Positions 1 to 9,676 are shown, counted from the stretch's first letter. The stretch: DNA of 64,000 nt from Bradyrhizobium cajani (GCF_009759665.1 NZ_WQNE01000009.1:146471-210470), one strand, 5' to 3'. Made by a program: numbers and translations. Notes: generated from the sequence alone by a model not told the origin.

Positions 1-2
1 GC

Positions 3-977
3 CTCGGCCGCACCGACGAGGTCGGCGGCGTTGCCGCGGCCGTCGAGAAGTTCAGGCTCGTATCCGAGCAGAAGGCGCACGCGGAAGCGGAAGCCAGGGT
101 CCGGCAGGATCAGATCGCGGCCGAGCAGCGCAAGGCCGAGATGCGCAGGCTCGCCGACAGCTTCGAAGGCGCGGTCGGCGAGATCGTCGGCACGGTGTCG
201 TCGGCTTCGACCGAGCTCGAAGCATCGGCCACCACGCTGACCTCGACCGCCGAGCGCACGCAGCAGCTCACCACCGTGGTCGCGGCAGCGTCGGAGGAAG
301 CCTCCACAAACGTGCAGTCGGTGGCATCGGCAACGGAGGAGCTGTCCTCCTCGATCACCGAGATCAGCCGTCAGGTGCAGGAATCCGCGCGCGTGGCGAG
401 CGAGGCCGTCGGCCAGGCCCGCACCACGACCGAGCGCGTCAGCGAGTTGTCCAAGGCGGCGACGCGGATCGGCGACGTCGTCGAGCTGATCAACACCATC
501 GCGGGCCAGACCAATCTGCTGGCGCTCAACGCCACCATCGAGGCCGCGCGCGCAGGCGAAGCCGGCAAGGGATTTGCGGTCGTCGCCTCCGAGGTGAAGG
601 CGCTCGCCGAGCAGACCGCGAAGGCGACCGGCGAGATCGGTCAGCAGATCTCCAGCATCCAGGCGGCGACGCAGGAATCGGTAGGCGCCATCAAGGACAT
701 CAGCGACACCATCGAGAAACTCTCGGAGATCTCCTCGACCATCGCGGCGGCCGTGGAGGAGCAGGGCGCGGCCACGCACGAAATCTCCCGCAATGTGCAG
801 CAGGCCGCGCACGGCACGCATCAGGTCTCGTCCAACGTCGCCGACGTGCAGCGCGGGGCGAGCGAGACCGGATCGGCGTCGTCGCAGGTGCTGTCCGCCG
901 CACAGATGCTGTCCGGCGACAGCAGTCGCCTCAAGCTCGAGGTCGGCAGGTTCCTCGAGACGGTGCGGGCGGCGTGA
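3..977 (+). CDS. Methyl-accepting chemotaxis protein, 5'-truncated by window edge
   Basis: The reading frame is open from base 3, so the gene starts upstream of the window; 324 residues are visible. The first ~45 residues are a charged helix typical of the end of a HAMP domain. The rest is a cytoplasmic MCP signalling domain, with the conserved hairpin tip ([20 protein letters not shown], then [20 protein letters not shown]) that contacts CheA and CheW. No CheR-binding pentapeptide is seen at the C-terminus, which ends FLETVRAA. The signalling half is nearly identical to that of the next gene, so the two look like a tandem duplication. The sensory domain is outside the window, so the ligand cannot be guessed. 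Confidence 0.95.
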   Translation, partial: LGRTDEVGGVAAAVEKFRLVSEQKAHAEAEARVRQDQIAAEQRKAEMRRLADSFEGAVGEIVGTVSSASTELEASATTLTSTAERTQQLTTVVAAASEEASTNVQSVASATEELSSSITEISRQVQESARVASEAVGQARTTTERVSELSKAATRIGDVVELINTIAGQTNLLALNATIEAARAGEAGKGFAVVASEVKALAEQTAKATGEIGQQISSIQAATQESVGAIKDISDTIEKLSEISSTIAAAVEEQGAATHEISRNVQQAAHGTHQVSSNVADVQRGASETGSASSQVLSAAQMLSGDSSRLKLEVGRFLETVRAA

Positions 978-1231
978 CCGGACTTGCGGTGCGCGGGTGT
1001 GCGGCGCCTGAAGATTGCCGCGTGGCCGCAACGGATGGTTGCAGAGAAAATAACGCCGCCAGGGGCCAGGTCGGTAGTTTTACTAGGTTCCTGTTAACGC
1101 CTGTTTGCGACTATCGGCGCATCTTACCGGACAAGAACCAGCCAGCATTGATGAACTGACCTCCGCCCGTCGTGTCGTGACGATTGCGGCGCAGGTGACT
1201 TGCGCGTTGTCAGGTATCGTCGGGATTTGTC

Positions 1232-2923
1232 GTGATGTCGAAGTTGTCGATCGTCTTCAAGCTTCTGACCGTGTTGTCGGTCCTCGTGCTCTCGCTCGCC
1301 GGCGTCGGCGTGACGGCGATCGGCACGATGCAGAATATCAATGCCCACACCGTCGAGATCGCGCAGAGCTGGCTGCCGAGCGTGCGTGCGCTCGGTTCGA
1401 TGCGCGCCGACATCAACGAGCTGCGCGTCGCACTTCGCCTGCACCTGATGCAGGAGACCGCCGAGGGCAAGGAGGCCGCCGAGAAGCGCCTCGCCTCGTT
1501 GCGCGAGCGCATCGAGAAGACGCGCAAGATCTACGAGCCGCTGATCACGTCCACCGAGGAGCGCTCGCTCTACCAGCAATGGACCGCGGCGTGGGCCGAC
1601 TATCTGAACGGCGTCCAGGAGGTGATGGCGCTGTCGCGCAAGGGCGTCGGCCGCTTCCCGACCGACGCCAACGAGCTGTTGCAGACCAAGGTCGCGAAGA
1701 TGGCCCAGGCCGCCGATCCCCTGCTCCAGAAGGGCATCGAGATGAACAACCAGGGTGCCGAGCTGGAGACGAAGCAGGCCGCCGACAGCTATGCCACGAT
1801 CTTCCGCGTGCTGGTCGGCATCATCGTGCTTTCGGTCGTGATCGCGATCGGCGCGGCCTATTATCTCGTGCGCGACGTTTCCCGCGGGATTGCCTCGATC
1901 ATCCGCCCGATGCAGGCGCTCGGCGAGGGCGACCTCTCGGCCGAGGTGCCGCATCGCGGCGAGAGGACCGAGATCGGTTCGATGGCGGATGCGCTCCAGA
2001 TCTTCAAGGAGGCGCTGATCGCCAAGAAGGCCGCCGACGAGGTGGCCGCGCGCGACGCCGAGGCCAAGATCGAGCGCGGCCGCCGCGTCGATGCCATTAC
2101 CCGCAAGTTCGAAGCCATGATCGGAGAGGTCGTCGGCACCGTCTCCTCGGCCTCGACCGAGCTCGAGGCGTCGGCGACGACGCTGAGCGGCACTGCACGG
2201 CGCGGCCAGGAACTCGCGACGGTCGTCGCGGCGGCGTCCGAGGAAGCCTCCACCAACGTCCAGGCGGTGGCCTCAGCCTCGGAGGAGCTGTCGTCATCCA
2301 TCACCGAGATCAGCCGCCGCGTGCAGGATTCGGCGCGGATGGCCGCCGAAGCGGTCGAGCAGGCGGCGCGGACCAACGAGCGCGTCAACGCGCTCTCGCA
2401 GGCCGCCGCGCGCATCGGCGACGTCGTCGAGCTCATCAACACGATCGCGGGCCAGACCAACCTGCTGGCGCTGAACGCGACCATCGAGGCGGCACGCGCC
2501 GGCGAAGCGGGCCGCGGCTTTGCCGTCGTGGCCTCCGAGGTCAAGGCACTGGCGGAGCAGACCGCGAAGGCGACCGGCGAGATCGGTGCGCAGGTCTCGG
2601 GCATCCAGGCTGCGACGCAGGAGTCCGTCAGCGCCATCCAGGAGATCGGCGGCACCATCGAGCGGCTGTCCGAGGTGTCCTCGGCAATCGCCGCCGCGGT
2701 CGAGCAGCAGGGCGCCGCCACGCAGGAAATCTCCCGCAACGTGCAGCAGGCCGCGCTCGGCACCCAGGAGGTCTCGTCCAACATCACCGACGTGCAGCGC
2801 GGGGCGATCGAAACCGGCTCGGCCTCGACGCAGGTGCTGTCGGCGGCGAAATCGCTCGCGAGCGACAGTACCCACCTCAAGGTCGAGGTCGCGCAATTCC
2901 TGGAATCGGTTCGCGCGGCCTGA
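1232..2923 (+). CDS. Methyl-accepting chemotaxis protein (4HB sensor, HAMP, MCP signal)
   Basis: 563-residue transmembrane chemoreceptor. An N-terminal membrane segment lies at about residues 7-29. A periplasmic helical region at ~30-190 resembles the four-helix-bundle (4HB_MCP) sensor. A second membrane segment follows at ~190-215, then HAMP at ~212-265 and the MCP signalling domain at ~300-545, with the hairpin tip containing [20 protein letters not shown]. It should signal through CheA/CheW to the flagellar motor. Two starts are adjacent, GTG at 1232 and ATG at 1235, and I cannot separate them. It lies 254 bases after the first receptor, in the same orientation, and shares its C-terminal half almost residue for residue. 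The ligand is unknown. Confidence 0.95.
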   Translation: MMSKLSIVFKLLTVLSVLVLSLAGVGVTAIGTMQNINAHTVEIAQSWLPSVRALGSMRADINELRVALRLHLMQETAEGKEAAEKRLASLRERIEKTRKIYEPLITSTEERSLYQQWTAAWADYLNGVQEVMALSRKGVGRFPTDANELLQTKVAKMAQAADPLLQKGIEMNNQGAELETKQAADSYATIFRVLVGIIVLSVVIAIGAAYYLVRDVSRGIASIIRPMQALGEGDLSAEVPHRGERTEIGSMADALQIFKEALIAKKAADEVAARDAEAKIERGRRVDAITRKFEAMIGEVVGTVSSASTELEASATTLSGTARRGQELATVVAAASEEASTNVQAVASASEELSSSITEISRRVQDSARMAAEAVEQAARTNERVNALSQAAARIGDVVELINTIAGQTNLLALNATIEAARAGEAGRGFAVVASEVKALAEQTAKATGEIGAQVSGIQAATQESVSAIQEIGGTIERLSEVSSAIAAAVEQQGAATQEISRNVQQAALGTQEVSSNITDVQRGAIETGSASTQVLSAAKSLASDSTHLKVEVAQFLESVRAA

Positions 2924-2926
2924 TCC

Positions 2927-5626
2927 TCAACCGCTCGTCTGCGGAGCCGGCGGCGCGGCCTGCCGCCGGAACAGGATGCGCTGGTAGAGCCAGCCGATCG
3001 CGACCAGCACGATGCCGAGGCACATGAATGACAGCGCACGGTACACGCCCGTCAGCGTCGACATGTCGATGACGAAGGCCTTCAGGATCGTCAGGGCGAT
3101 GACGACGGCCGAGGCCAGCCGCGCGCGCTCCGAATTGACGAGAATGCCGACGCCGAGCAGCACCACGCCGAAGCCGAGCCAGCCGATCGAATAGGTGTAT
3201 TGCTCCGCGCCCGTGGTGCCGCCGTAGAACAGGACCGGGCCGTGATAGAAGCGGCGGATCTCCAGCGTCACGTAGGCGAGGGCGAACACCAGAGCCCCGC
3301 CCGCAATCGTGTTGGCGTAGGCGACAGGGCGATGCCCCGCGACCGCATAGGACAGCAACAGCATCAGCACCGCCGGCAATGCGTAGCCGAGCAGCAGCAG
3401 GTTGAAAATCAGACCGCCGACATTGACGCTGGAGAGCAGCAACGGATTCTCCAGGATCAAGAGGCCGAACACGCTGATGAGCCCGGCGATCGCGGTGAGC
3501 GCGACCGCGCCGACATTATGCACGATGCTGCGGCTCCGCAGCCGTAGGCGTTCCAGCCCGATCGCCATCGCGAGCGTGACGCAGACTTGCAGCGCGAATT
3601 CGAGCAGCGAGGGCGGCGAGGACATGCGGCCGCCGGTCGCAAAGTGGCGGATCTCCATGAAGGCGAGCAGCGCGGTGAACAGGATCGCCGCCGTCTCGAC
3701 CATGCGCAGCGGCGCGTCGTCGCCGCGGCGGCGCAGGAAGATGCTTGCCGCCCAGAACGAGGCCGCCGGCAGGCCGTAGCCCCACAGCAGCCAGTTGAAG
3801 ATCGGCGTGGTGCCGACGGCATCGCCGACGATGCGCGGATCATAGGCGATGCGCGCGGTGACGATGCCGGCAAAGATGGCGGCGAGCCAGCGCAGGAACG
3901 GGATCGGCCGCTGCATCGAGATCCAGGCGGTGCCGAGCGACATCAGCGCCAGTGCAATGGTGAGCCAGCCCTTCTCCAGCGCGAAGGTCAGTGCCAGCGC
4001 CAGCGCGCCGAGCGTGCCGGTCGCGAACAGCGCGGTGGAGATCGCAAGACCCGACCGGGTCTCGCGGCGCGTGAGCGCCTCGGTCGCAGCACCGAAGGCC
4101 GCGGCGAGCAAGACCGCGAGGATCGCGAACGGGATCGAGCGGTCGAGATGGGCGATGCGCGCATAGAGGGCGACGAGGATCGCAATCGGCGTCGCGACCG
4201 CCGTCGCCGACCATACCACCGGGATGATCGCCGAACTCGAACGGCCCTGCGCGAGGAAGCCGGCAATGCCGAAGCCGGCGGCGAAGATCGCGGCCATGAC
4301 CAGATGCAGCGTCACGGAGCTGTCGATCGCGGTTGGCCCAACGCCGGGCAGGGGCCCGCCCGGCAGCACCAGCATGTCCGGATTGGCGCGCACCGCCCAT
4401 TCGGCGAACACGATGAAGACGGTCGCCGCGGCCGCGCCCAGCGCACCCGTGGCCGCCGGTGCACGCCATGCGACGAGCAGCGTCCCGCCGACCAGAAGCG
4501 TGAACGCGATGAGTGCCAGATCGGCATGTGCGCTCGAGAGCACGATCAGCATCGCGCCGAACAGATAGGCGCCGAGCGAGCTCGACGACACCGGCTCGAT
4601 CTCGCCATCCTCGATGGTCGGGCCGAACATGAAGCCGCAGACGACGAGCAGTGCGGCAAGCACAAAACCCGCGATCACATGGAAGGTGTGCGGTGCGACC
4701 TGCAATTCGCCGGTATCGAGACCCGGGAAGACCCACAGCACGGCGAAGACGATGGTCGTCACCGCGAGCCAGCGCCACAGCCGGATGCGGGCCAGACCGA
4801 AGCTCGCGGCGGTGACGATCGCCAGATAGATGTAGAGCGCCCAATAGTCCGGCTTGGCACTGGAGACGAGGACGGGCGTGATGAAGGCGCCGACGACGCC
4901 CAGGCCTGCGAGCGCGGGTCCATGCAGGAGCGCAGCGGCGAGCGTGCCCATCGCAACGATGCCAAGCAGCACGAAGGCCGTGGCGGGAACGAGGAAGCCG
5001 TAAAGCGCATAGGCCGCATAGATGGTCGCGAACGCCACCGCCGTGCCGGCCGCGGTGAGGATCGCGGGGATGTTGGCGATCGGCAGCGCCTGGATGTTGG
5101 AAATGCTCTCCTTGCGCCGCGTCCATTCGCCGGCACCGAGCAGCGCCAGCGCGAACAGGCCGCCGAGGAACACGCGCACGCCGGGGCCGACGAGGCCGGC
5201 CTCGATCGAATAACGCACCATGAAGAATCCGCCGAGCGCGAGCGCAAGGCCGCCGATCCACACGACCCAGCGGGTGCCGAGGCGCTCCTCGAAGCCGGGT
5301 GCCGGTGCGGGCAGCGGAGGCGGTGCATCGGCCGCCTCGGTGCTCGATTCGAGCGGAGGCGGTGAGGCAGCTTCGGTGACGAGCGCAGGCGGGACCTCGG
5401 CTTCGGGCACAAGCGACGGCGGCTCGGCGGCGGCTGTTGCAGGCGCCTCCGCTTGCACCTGCGCGGGCAGCGGCGGCGGCTGCACCGGCCGCTGCGCGTA
5501 AAACATCTCTTCGAGCGAGCTCAGCCGTCGGCGCAGCTCGGCCGCCTGGCTGGAGGCCTTGATCGCAATCAGGAAGGCGATGATCGCAATGATCAGCGCA
5601 AAGACGTCAAACGGGCCGTCGAGCAT
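2927..5626 (-). CDS. DUF2339 multi-spanning membrane protein
   Basis: 899 residues. An N-terminal membrane segment (FALIIAIIAFLIAI) is followed by a short coiled-coil and a Pro/Ala-rich linker (~45-115). After that come twenty or more hydrophobic helices, starting at 'RWVVWIGGLALALGGFFMV'. This is the architecture of DUF2339 predicted membrane proteins, which are common in Bradyrhizobium and have no established function. I chose ATG at 5626 because GGAGG sits 7 bases upstream; the frame could also start at a TTG at 5641. The gene converges on the receptor gene with only 3 bases between stop codons. It has no partner in an operon. Confidence 0.85.
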   Translation of the reverse strand: MLDGPFDVFALIIAIIAFLIAIKASSQAAELRRRLSSLEEMFYAQRPVQPPPLPAQVQAEAPATAAAEPPSLVPEAEVPPALVTEAASPPPLESSTEAADAPPPLPAPAPGFEERLGTRWVVWIGGLALALGGFFMVRYSIEAGLVGPGVRVFLGGLFALALLGAGEWTRRKESISNIQALPIANIPAILTAAGTAVAFATIYAAYALYGFLVPATAFVLLGIVAMGTLAAALLHGPALAGLGVVGAFITPVLVSSAKPDYWALYIYLAIVTAASFGLARIRLWRWLAVTTIVFAVLWVFPGLDTGELQVAPHTFHVIAGFVLAALLVVCGFMFGPTIEDGEIEPVSSSSLGAYLFGAMLIVLSSAHADLALIAFTLLVGGTLLVAWRAPAATGALGAAAATVFIVFAEWAVRANPDMLVLPGGPLPGVGPTAIDSSVTLHLVMAAIFAAGFGIAGFLAQGRSSSAIIPVVWSATAVATPIAILVALYARIAHLDRSIPFAILAVLLAAAFGAATEALTRRETRSGLAISTALFATGTLGALALALTFALEKGWLTIALALMSLGTAWISMQRPIPFLRWLAAIFAGIVTARIAYDPRIVGDAVGTTPIFNWLLWGYGLPAASFWAASIFLRRRGDDAPLRMVETAAILFTALLAFMEIRHFATGGRMSSPPSLLEFALQVCVTLAMAIGLERLRLRSRSIVHNVGAVALTAIAGLISVFGLLILENPLLLSSVNVGGLIFNLLLLGYALPAVLMLLLSYAVAGHRPVAYANTIAGGALVFALAYVTLEIRRFYHGPVLFYGGTTGAEQYTYSIGWLGFGVVLLGVGILVNSERARLASAVVIALTILKAFVIDMSTLTGVYRALSFMCLGIVLVAIGWLYQRILFRRQAAPPAPQTSG

Positions 5627-5686
5627 GAAGCCTCCAGGCAACCGGCTGGCAGGGGCCGGTCACGCAAATCCCAGGGTCTTGGTCTT

Positions 5687-5736
5687 GAGCATGATCTTCT
5701 CGGAAAACCGCGACGCACTTTTCCGGATCATGCTCT
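5687..5736. repeat. Dispersed palindrome of the GAGCATGATC type
   Basis: Imperfect inverted repeat: GAGCATGATC...GGAAAACCGC reads back as GCACTTTTCCGGATCATGCTC. The right end touches the TAG stop of the next minus-strand gene. A related sequence occurs at 45377-45496. It could act as a bidirectional terminator between 5735 and 5626. Confidence 0.6.
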
Positions 5737-6703
5737 AGCGCCGAGAGCGCACGCGCAAGCCCGGCGCGGGCCGCTCCTGGAGCACGTCACGGCGGAAGCG
5801 GTAGAGCGCCGCCGGCCGTCCGCCCGTCTGTGTCGACATCACGCCGGTCGGTTCGACCAGGGCTTCCGTTTCGACCAGGCGGCGGAAATTCTGTTTGTGC
5901 AGGTGCCGGCCGGAGATGGCCTCCACCGTGTACTGCAATTCCGTGAGTGTGAATTCGGCGGGCAAAAGTTCAAAGACAACAGGACGATACTTCAGTTTTG
6001 CGCGCAATCGCGCGATTGCGGTGGCGAGAATCCGGCGGTGATCGAACCGCATCGAGGTGCCGAGCGCAGGAAGGGCCTTGCGCGCCAATGCCGCAGGGCG
6101 GCCGTCGCGCCGGGCCTCCTCGATCAGCCCGGCCTCGTACAGCAGCTCGTAGCGGTCGAGCACGCGCTCCTCGTCCCAGGGCGCGCCGTCGAGGCCGAAA
6201 TGGAAGCGCACGCGATCTTTCCGTGGCAATGCGCGCGTCGTCTCCGGCGGCTCCTGCTCGGCCCAATCGGTCAGTGCCGGAATGATGTCGCGTGCGATGA
6301 TCGCGGGGGGCTCCTCGCGCCAGTCTTCCCAGGGGAAGAAGCGATACCACGGCTCGAAGCTCGCGCCGGTCGCCGCGAGCTCGCCGCTGGCGGCACGCGT
6401 CAGCGCGAGATAGCCGATCGACACGGTGTGCGCGCCGGTGTCGGCGGCCTCGGCATGACGGCCGCGATCGCCGAACGTATAGAGTTGCTCGACATAGCCG
6501 AGCCGCAGGCCGGCCTGTGCCTCGACCCAGGCGCGCAGGCCGATCTCGAAGGTGCGGTGGCTCAGCGCATCGAACGGGCCGAACGGCAGGCCGGCGAGCC
6601 CGTCGCTGCCGTGTGCCGTGAGGATCAGCGGTTCATGGTCATCGATCGCCACGATCGCGGCGGTCAGGCCGATCTCGATCGGCGTCAGCTGCGTGTCACT
6701 CAT
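5735..6703 (-). CDS. NrtR-like NAD regulator (NUDIX fold plus winged helix)
   Basis: 322 residues. The N-terminal ~200 residues have a NUDIX-like fold: an opening strand 'AAIVAIDD', a 'GLPFGPFDALSHRTFEIGLR' segment where the Nudix box should be, and 'LGYVEQLYTFGD'. The catalytic Nudix glutamates are not in their usual GX5EX7REUXEE arrangement. The C-terminal ~100 residues ('FTLTELQYTVEAISGRHLHK', 'LVEPTG') match the winged-helix domain of the NrtR/NAD-regulator family. NrtR proteins repress NAD-synthesis genes and sense ADP-ribose derivatives. A regulator role without hydrolysis fits the degraded box. No NAD-biosynthesis gene is adjacent, so the target is unknown. Confidence 0.8.
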   Translation of the reverse strand: MSDTQLTPIEIGLTAAIVAIDDHEPLILTAHGSDGLAGLPFGPFDALSHRTFEIGLRAWVEAQAGLRLGYVEQLYTFGDRGRHAEAADTGAHTVSIGYLALTRAASGELAATGASFEPWYRFFPWEDWREEPPAIIARDIIPALTDWAEQEPPETTRALPRKDRVRFHFGLDGAPWDEERVLDRYELLYEAGLIEEARRDGRPAALARKALPALGTSMRFDHRRILATAIARLRAKLKYRPVVFELLPAEFTLTELQYTVEAISGRHLHKQNFRRLVETEALVEPTGVMSTQTGGRPAALYRFRRDVLQERPAPGLRVRSRR

Positions 6704-6748
6704 GCGGTGACGATCGCAGCTGCTGCGAGAAAGACTTGCCGGCGGCAG

Positions 6749-6813
6749 CCTCGCCGCACCTCTCCCGCTTGCGGGAGAGGTCGACGCGCTCGGAGAGCGC
6801 GGCGGGTGAGGGC
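6749..6813. repeat. Intergenic palindrome with CCTCTCCCGC hairpin
   Basis: Between the NAD regulator and the phosphatase gene. A perfect 10-bp stem (CCTCTCCCGC/GCGGGAGAGG, loop TT, 6759-6780) is followed by 'GGCGGGTGAGGGC'. This resembles a dispersed repeat widespread in alphaproteobacterial intergenic regions. Confidence 0.5.
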
Positions 6814-6820
6814 TCCCGCC

Positions 6821-7327
6821 TCATTCGAGCTCGATCATGAAGGGACGACCCTCGACCATCATTGCGCCCGGTCCCATCTCGTCGAGTGCGCGCAGCATGC
6901 GGCCCTCGCGCCCCAGCGCGCGGTCGGCGAGGCCGACGATGCGGCGGTTCGGCGAGGCGATCGGAGACGCTGCGCGAATCTTCCTGGCGATCTCGATCTC
7001 GTCGCGATGCGGATTGAGCGCGCAGGCAGCGGCGAACGCGCTTGCCGTCGAGCGGCTGATGCCGGCATAGCAGTGCACGACCAGCGGCGCGCTGCGGTCC
7101 CAGCTGCGCACGAAATTCAGCACCTGATCGATATGCCTCTCCGAGGGCGCGACGAACCCGTCGATCTCTTCGGTGATGTCGTCCATCGCGACCTTGAGAT
7201 GGTTGGCCGGCAGCACCGACACCGGCCGCGCCACCTGCTCGACATTGGCCATCACCGTCAGCACATGGCTGGCCTTGGTGAGGCGGACGGTTTCGGGAAG
7301 GGCGGCGAGGGAACAGACGTGGATCAT
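6821..7327 (-). CDS. Tyrosine/dual-specificity phosphatase-like protein
   Basis: 168 residues. The active-site loop HCYAGISRST fits the Cys-X5-Arg signature of cysteine-dependent phosphatases. A conserved Asp-rich segment (AMDDITEEIDGFVAP) upstream could supply the general acid. No signal peptide or membrane segment, so it is probably cytoplasmic. It is the third member of a run of minus-strand genes separated by repeats. The substrate is unknown. In this family, Bradyrhizobium annotations usually say 'tyrosine phosphatase family protein'. Confidence 0.85.
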   Translation of the reverse strand: MIHVCSLAALPETVRLTKASHVLTVMANVEQVARPVSVLPANHLKVAMDDITEEIDGFVAPSERHIDQVLNFVRSWDRSAPLVVHCYAGISRSTASAFAAACALNPHRDEIEIARKIRAASPIASPNRRIVGLADRALGREGRMLRALDEMGPGAMMVEGRPFMIELE

Positions 7328-7390
7328 GACGGACCTTTTTGCCGCTGATTATAGCGAGCACTCGTAGGGTGGGCAAAGCGAACCCTCACT

Positions 7391-7523
7391 GTCGTCCCGG
7401 ACAAGCGAAGCGCAGATCCGGGACCCATAACCACAGGATTTGGTTTTGCGAAGACTCGTGGTTGCCGATTTTGCGTTGCAACCGCTCCCTGTGGCTATGG
7501 GTCCCTGCGTTCGCAGGGACGAC
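7391..7523. repeat. Long imperfect palindrome, REP-like
   Basis: The left arm reads GTCGTCCCGGAC...GGGACCCATAACCACAG and the right arm CTGTGGCTATGGGTCCC...AGGGACGAC. The arms enclose ~45 bases. Similar 'GTCGTCCC' arms occur at 16813-16861. It lies in the gap between the HD hydrolase and the phosphatase. Confidence 0.6.
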
Positions 7524-7560
7524 GGCGGAATGATAGGCAGCACCAATCCACGAAAGTAAC

Positions 7561-8175
7561 CTAGGCAAACACCGCGTTGAACCGCTCCAGAAACTGCTTC
7601 TCGGCCCGCGCTGCGGTCCAGGGCGTGAGATAATCGCGCCGGACGCTGTCGGAGAGGCCGGGATCCCTGCCGAACAGGCGCCGTGCCTCGCTCTCGCTGA
7701 AGCCGGCGAGCTCGGTCGCCTCCAGGTAGGCCGCGCCGCGATCGGCGGCCTTGATGGCCAGCGTGATCTCGTCCGGTAGTTCCGGCGGCAGGCCGAAGCG
7801 GATATGGATGGCGCCGAGCAGGCGCTTCTCGACTGCCTTGTAGTGGCCGTCGAGCACGGCCTTGAACGGCGAGATCATGTCGCCGATCACATATTCGGGC
7901 GCATCGTGCAGCAGGGCTGCGAGCCGCACGCGCTGGTCGACGCGCGGTGTCTCGTGCCGCATGACCGTTTCCACCAGGAGCGTGTGCTGCGCGACCGAGA
8001 AGATGTGGGCGCCGGTGGTCTGGCCGTTCCAGCGGGCGACGCGGGCCAGCCCATGCGCGATGTCGGCGATCTCGATATCGAGCGGAGAGGGATCGAGCAG
8101 GTCGAGCCGCCGGCCCGACAGCATACGCTGCCAGGCGCGGGATTGCGCATCGCGCGCGCTCTTCTTCGCGGTCAT
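7561..8175 (-). CDS. HD-domain hydrolase (YfbR-like)
   Basis: 204 residues. The HD-domain metal ligands are visible as His in FSVAQHTLLV, the HD pair in ALLHDAPEYVIGD, and a downstream Asp in KAADRGAAYLEA. This is the pattern of YfbR-type 5'-nucleotidases and related nucleotide hydrolases. The start is ATG at 8175, which overlaps the TGA of the upstream tag gene (ATGA); this translational coupling is preferred over an upstream in-frame start at 8226. It belongs to a compact operon ygfZ-like - tag - HD. The substrate cannot be set from the sequence. Confidence 0.8.
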   Translation of the reverse strand: MTAKKSARDAQSRAWQRMLSGRRLDLLDPSPLDIEIADIAHGLARVARWNGQTTGAHIFSVAQHTLLVETVMRHETPRVDQRVRLAALLHDAPEYVIGDMISPFKAVLDGHYKAVEKRLLGAIHIRFGLPPELPDEITLAIKAADRGAAYLEATELAGFSESEARRLFGRDPGLSDSVRRDYLTPWTAARAEKQFLERFNAVFA

Positions 8176-8798
8176 TTGACCTTGAGGCGCGGCTTGCGCT
8201 GCGTCTTGCCGCAGGTCGCGTGACAATGACAGTCGACGAGATGGTCATTGACCATGCCGGTCGCCTGCATGAAGGCATAGACGATGGTCGGGCCGACGAA
8301 CTTGAATCCGCGCGACGACAGTTCCTTGGAGATCTGCACCGACAGCGGCGTCGAGGCCGGCACGCTCGCGGTTGTCTTGAAATGGTTGACCTTGGGCCTT
8401 CCGTCCATGAAGTCCCACAGCAGTTTTGAGAAGCCCGGCCCCTTCTCCATGATCTCCAGATACGATTTGGCGCTCAGGATCGTGCCGTCGATCTTGGCGC
8501 GGTTGCGCACGATGCCGACATCGTTCATCAGCGCGTGCACCTTCTTGGCGTTGTAGCGCGCGATCTTCTCCGGCTGGAAGTCGTCGAAGGCTTTGCGGAA
8601 ATTGTCGCGCTTGCGCAAAATCGTGATCCAGGACAGGCCGGCCTGGAAACCGTCGAGGATCAGCTTTTCATAGAGCGCGCGGTCGTCATATTCCGGCACG
8701 CCCCATTCGGTGTCGTGATAGGCGACATAGAGTGGATCTTCGCCGGGCCAGGGGCAGCGCGTCTTTCCGTCGGGATGCAGGCGAGGGGCTCGGCTCAT
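8172..8798 (-). CDS. tag: DNA-3-methyladenine glycosylase I
   Basis: 208 residues, normal for Tag, which removes 3-methyladenine from alkylated DNA in base excision repair. Visible family features are the N-terminal Cys (RCPW), His in VAYHDTEWGVP, the helix region DGFQAGLSWITILRKR, and the C-terminal VDCHCHATC. The last supplies the His and Cys that, with the N-terminal Cys and His, form the family's zinc site. Its start overlaps the stop of the ygfZ-like gene by 4 bases, and its stop overlaps the HD hydrolase start. Confidence 0.93.
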   Translation of the reverse strand: MSRAPRLHPDGKTRCPWPGEDPLYVAYHDTEWGVPEYDDRALYEKLILDGFQAGLSWITILRKRDNFRKAFDDFQPEKIARYNAKKVHALMNDVGIVRNRAKIDGTILSAKSYLEIMEKGPGFSKLLWDFMDGRPKVNHFKTTASVPASTPLSVQISKELSSRGFKFVGPTIVYAFMQATGMVNDHLVDCHCHATCGKTQRKPRLKVK

Positions 8799-9676
8799 GC
8801 GGAGGGCTGCTTGGCTGGGATGCGCACGACGTCGGGCTCTGCGAGCTTCAGGGTGAGGCCACCGGCGGTGAGCGGCTGGCCGGCATCGAGCGCGTCGGCA
8901 ACGCGGTCGATGCGCACGAGGGCGATGCCCTTGCCATCGGCGGTGGAGCCGATGGTGCCGACCGGCTTGTCGCCGGCAAGAATGGTCGCGCCGATTTCGG
9001 GTGACGGGCCGTCGAGCAGCACCTTCACGCTGCGCGTGCGTGCGGTGCCGCGATGCTGCATGCGCGAGACGACCTCCTGGCCGACATAGCAGCCCTTGTC
9101 GAAATCGACGCCGGCCAGACGATCCATGTTGGTCTCGTGCGGGAACGCATCGCTGTACATGAAATCGAGTCCGCCGCGGGGTACGCCGAGCGCGATCCGG
9201 TGCGCCTCGTATTCGGCGGCATCGACCAGTCCGGCACCGATCAGGTCGGACAGCTTCTGCTTGAGATCTTCGGGGATCAGGATGCGATAGCCGAGCTCGC
9301 CGTTGCGCGGATCGGCGAAGGCAAGGTCCGGCTGGGTCGCGAGCGGGCCGCCCCAGGCCGCGAGCACGCCGAGATCGTCGGAGAGGTTTTCCACCGTGAC
9401 CTTGGCGCGCAGCTTGTAGAATTTCAGCTTGGTGGCGAGGTTATCTGCCAGCGCTTTCGGGCAGTCGATCAGGAACCCGCCGCCATGGCCTGCGGGGGCT
9501 TCCGTGATCAGGAAATCCACGATGATCTTGCCCTGCGGCGTCAGCAGTGCGCCGAATCGCCCCAGGCCCGGCTTGAGCCTGTCGACGTCGGTCGTGACGA
9601 GGCCGTTGAGGAAGTTGCGCGCATCCTCGCCCGCGACCTTGACCACGCCCCGGTCGGGAAGAAACGCTGATTTCAT
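8795..9676 (-). CDS. ygfZ: Folate-binding YgfZ/GcvT-like protein
   Basis: 293 residues. It carries the YgfZ signature KGCYVGQE, whose Cys is required in E. coli YgfZ for maturation and repair of Fe-S proteins with folate. The N-terminal segment 'DARNFLNGLVTTDVDRL' and the C-terminal barrel fit the GcvT-type fold. ATG 9676 is chosen; an upstream in-frame TTG at 9721 would add 15 residues not typical of the family. It is the first gene of the operon with tag and is divergent from the dihydroorotase gene. Confidence 0.88.
   Translation of the reverse strand: MKSAFLPDRGVVKVAGEDARNFLNGLVTTDVDRLKPGLGRFGALLTPQGKIIVDFLITEAPAGHGGGFLIDCPKALADNLATKLKFYKLRAKVTVENLSDDLGVLAAWGGPLATQPDLAFADPRNGELGYRILIPEDLKQKLSDLIGAGLVDAAEYEAHRIALGVPRGGLDFMYSDAFPHETNMDRLAGVDFDKGCYVGQEVVSRMQHRGTARTRSVKVLLDGPSPEIGATILAGDKPVGTIGSTADGKGIALVRIDRVADALDAGQPLTAGGLTLKLAEPDVVRIPAKQPSA

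Noticed and set aside
1105..3027. 640-codon open frame overlapping the second chemoreceptor in another frame
   Set aside because: Arg/Gly-rich shadow; the receptor frame shows all family motifs.
3587..5365. 592-codon open frame antisense to the DUF2339 gene
   Set aside because: Rich in Arg, Asp, Glu and Gln with no recognisable fold; the minus strand encodes a coherent membrane protein with a GGAGG site.
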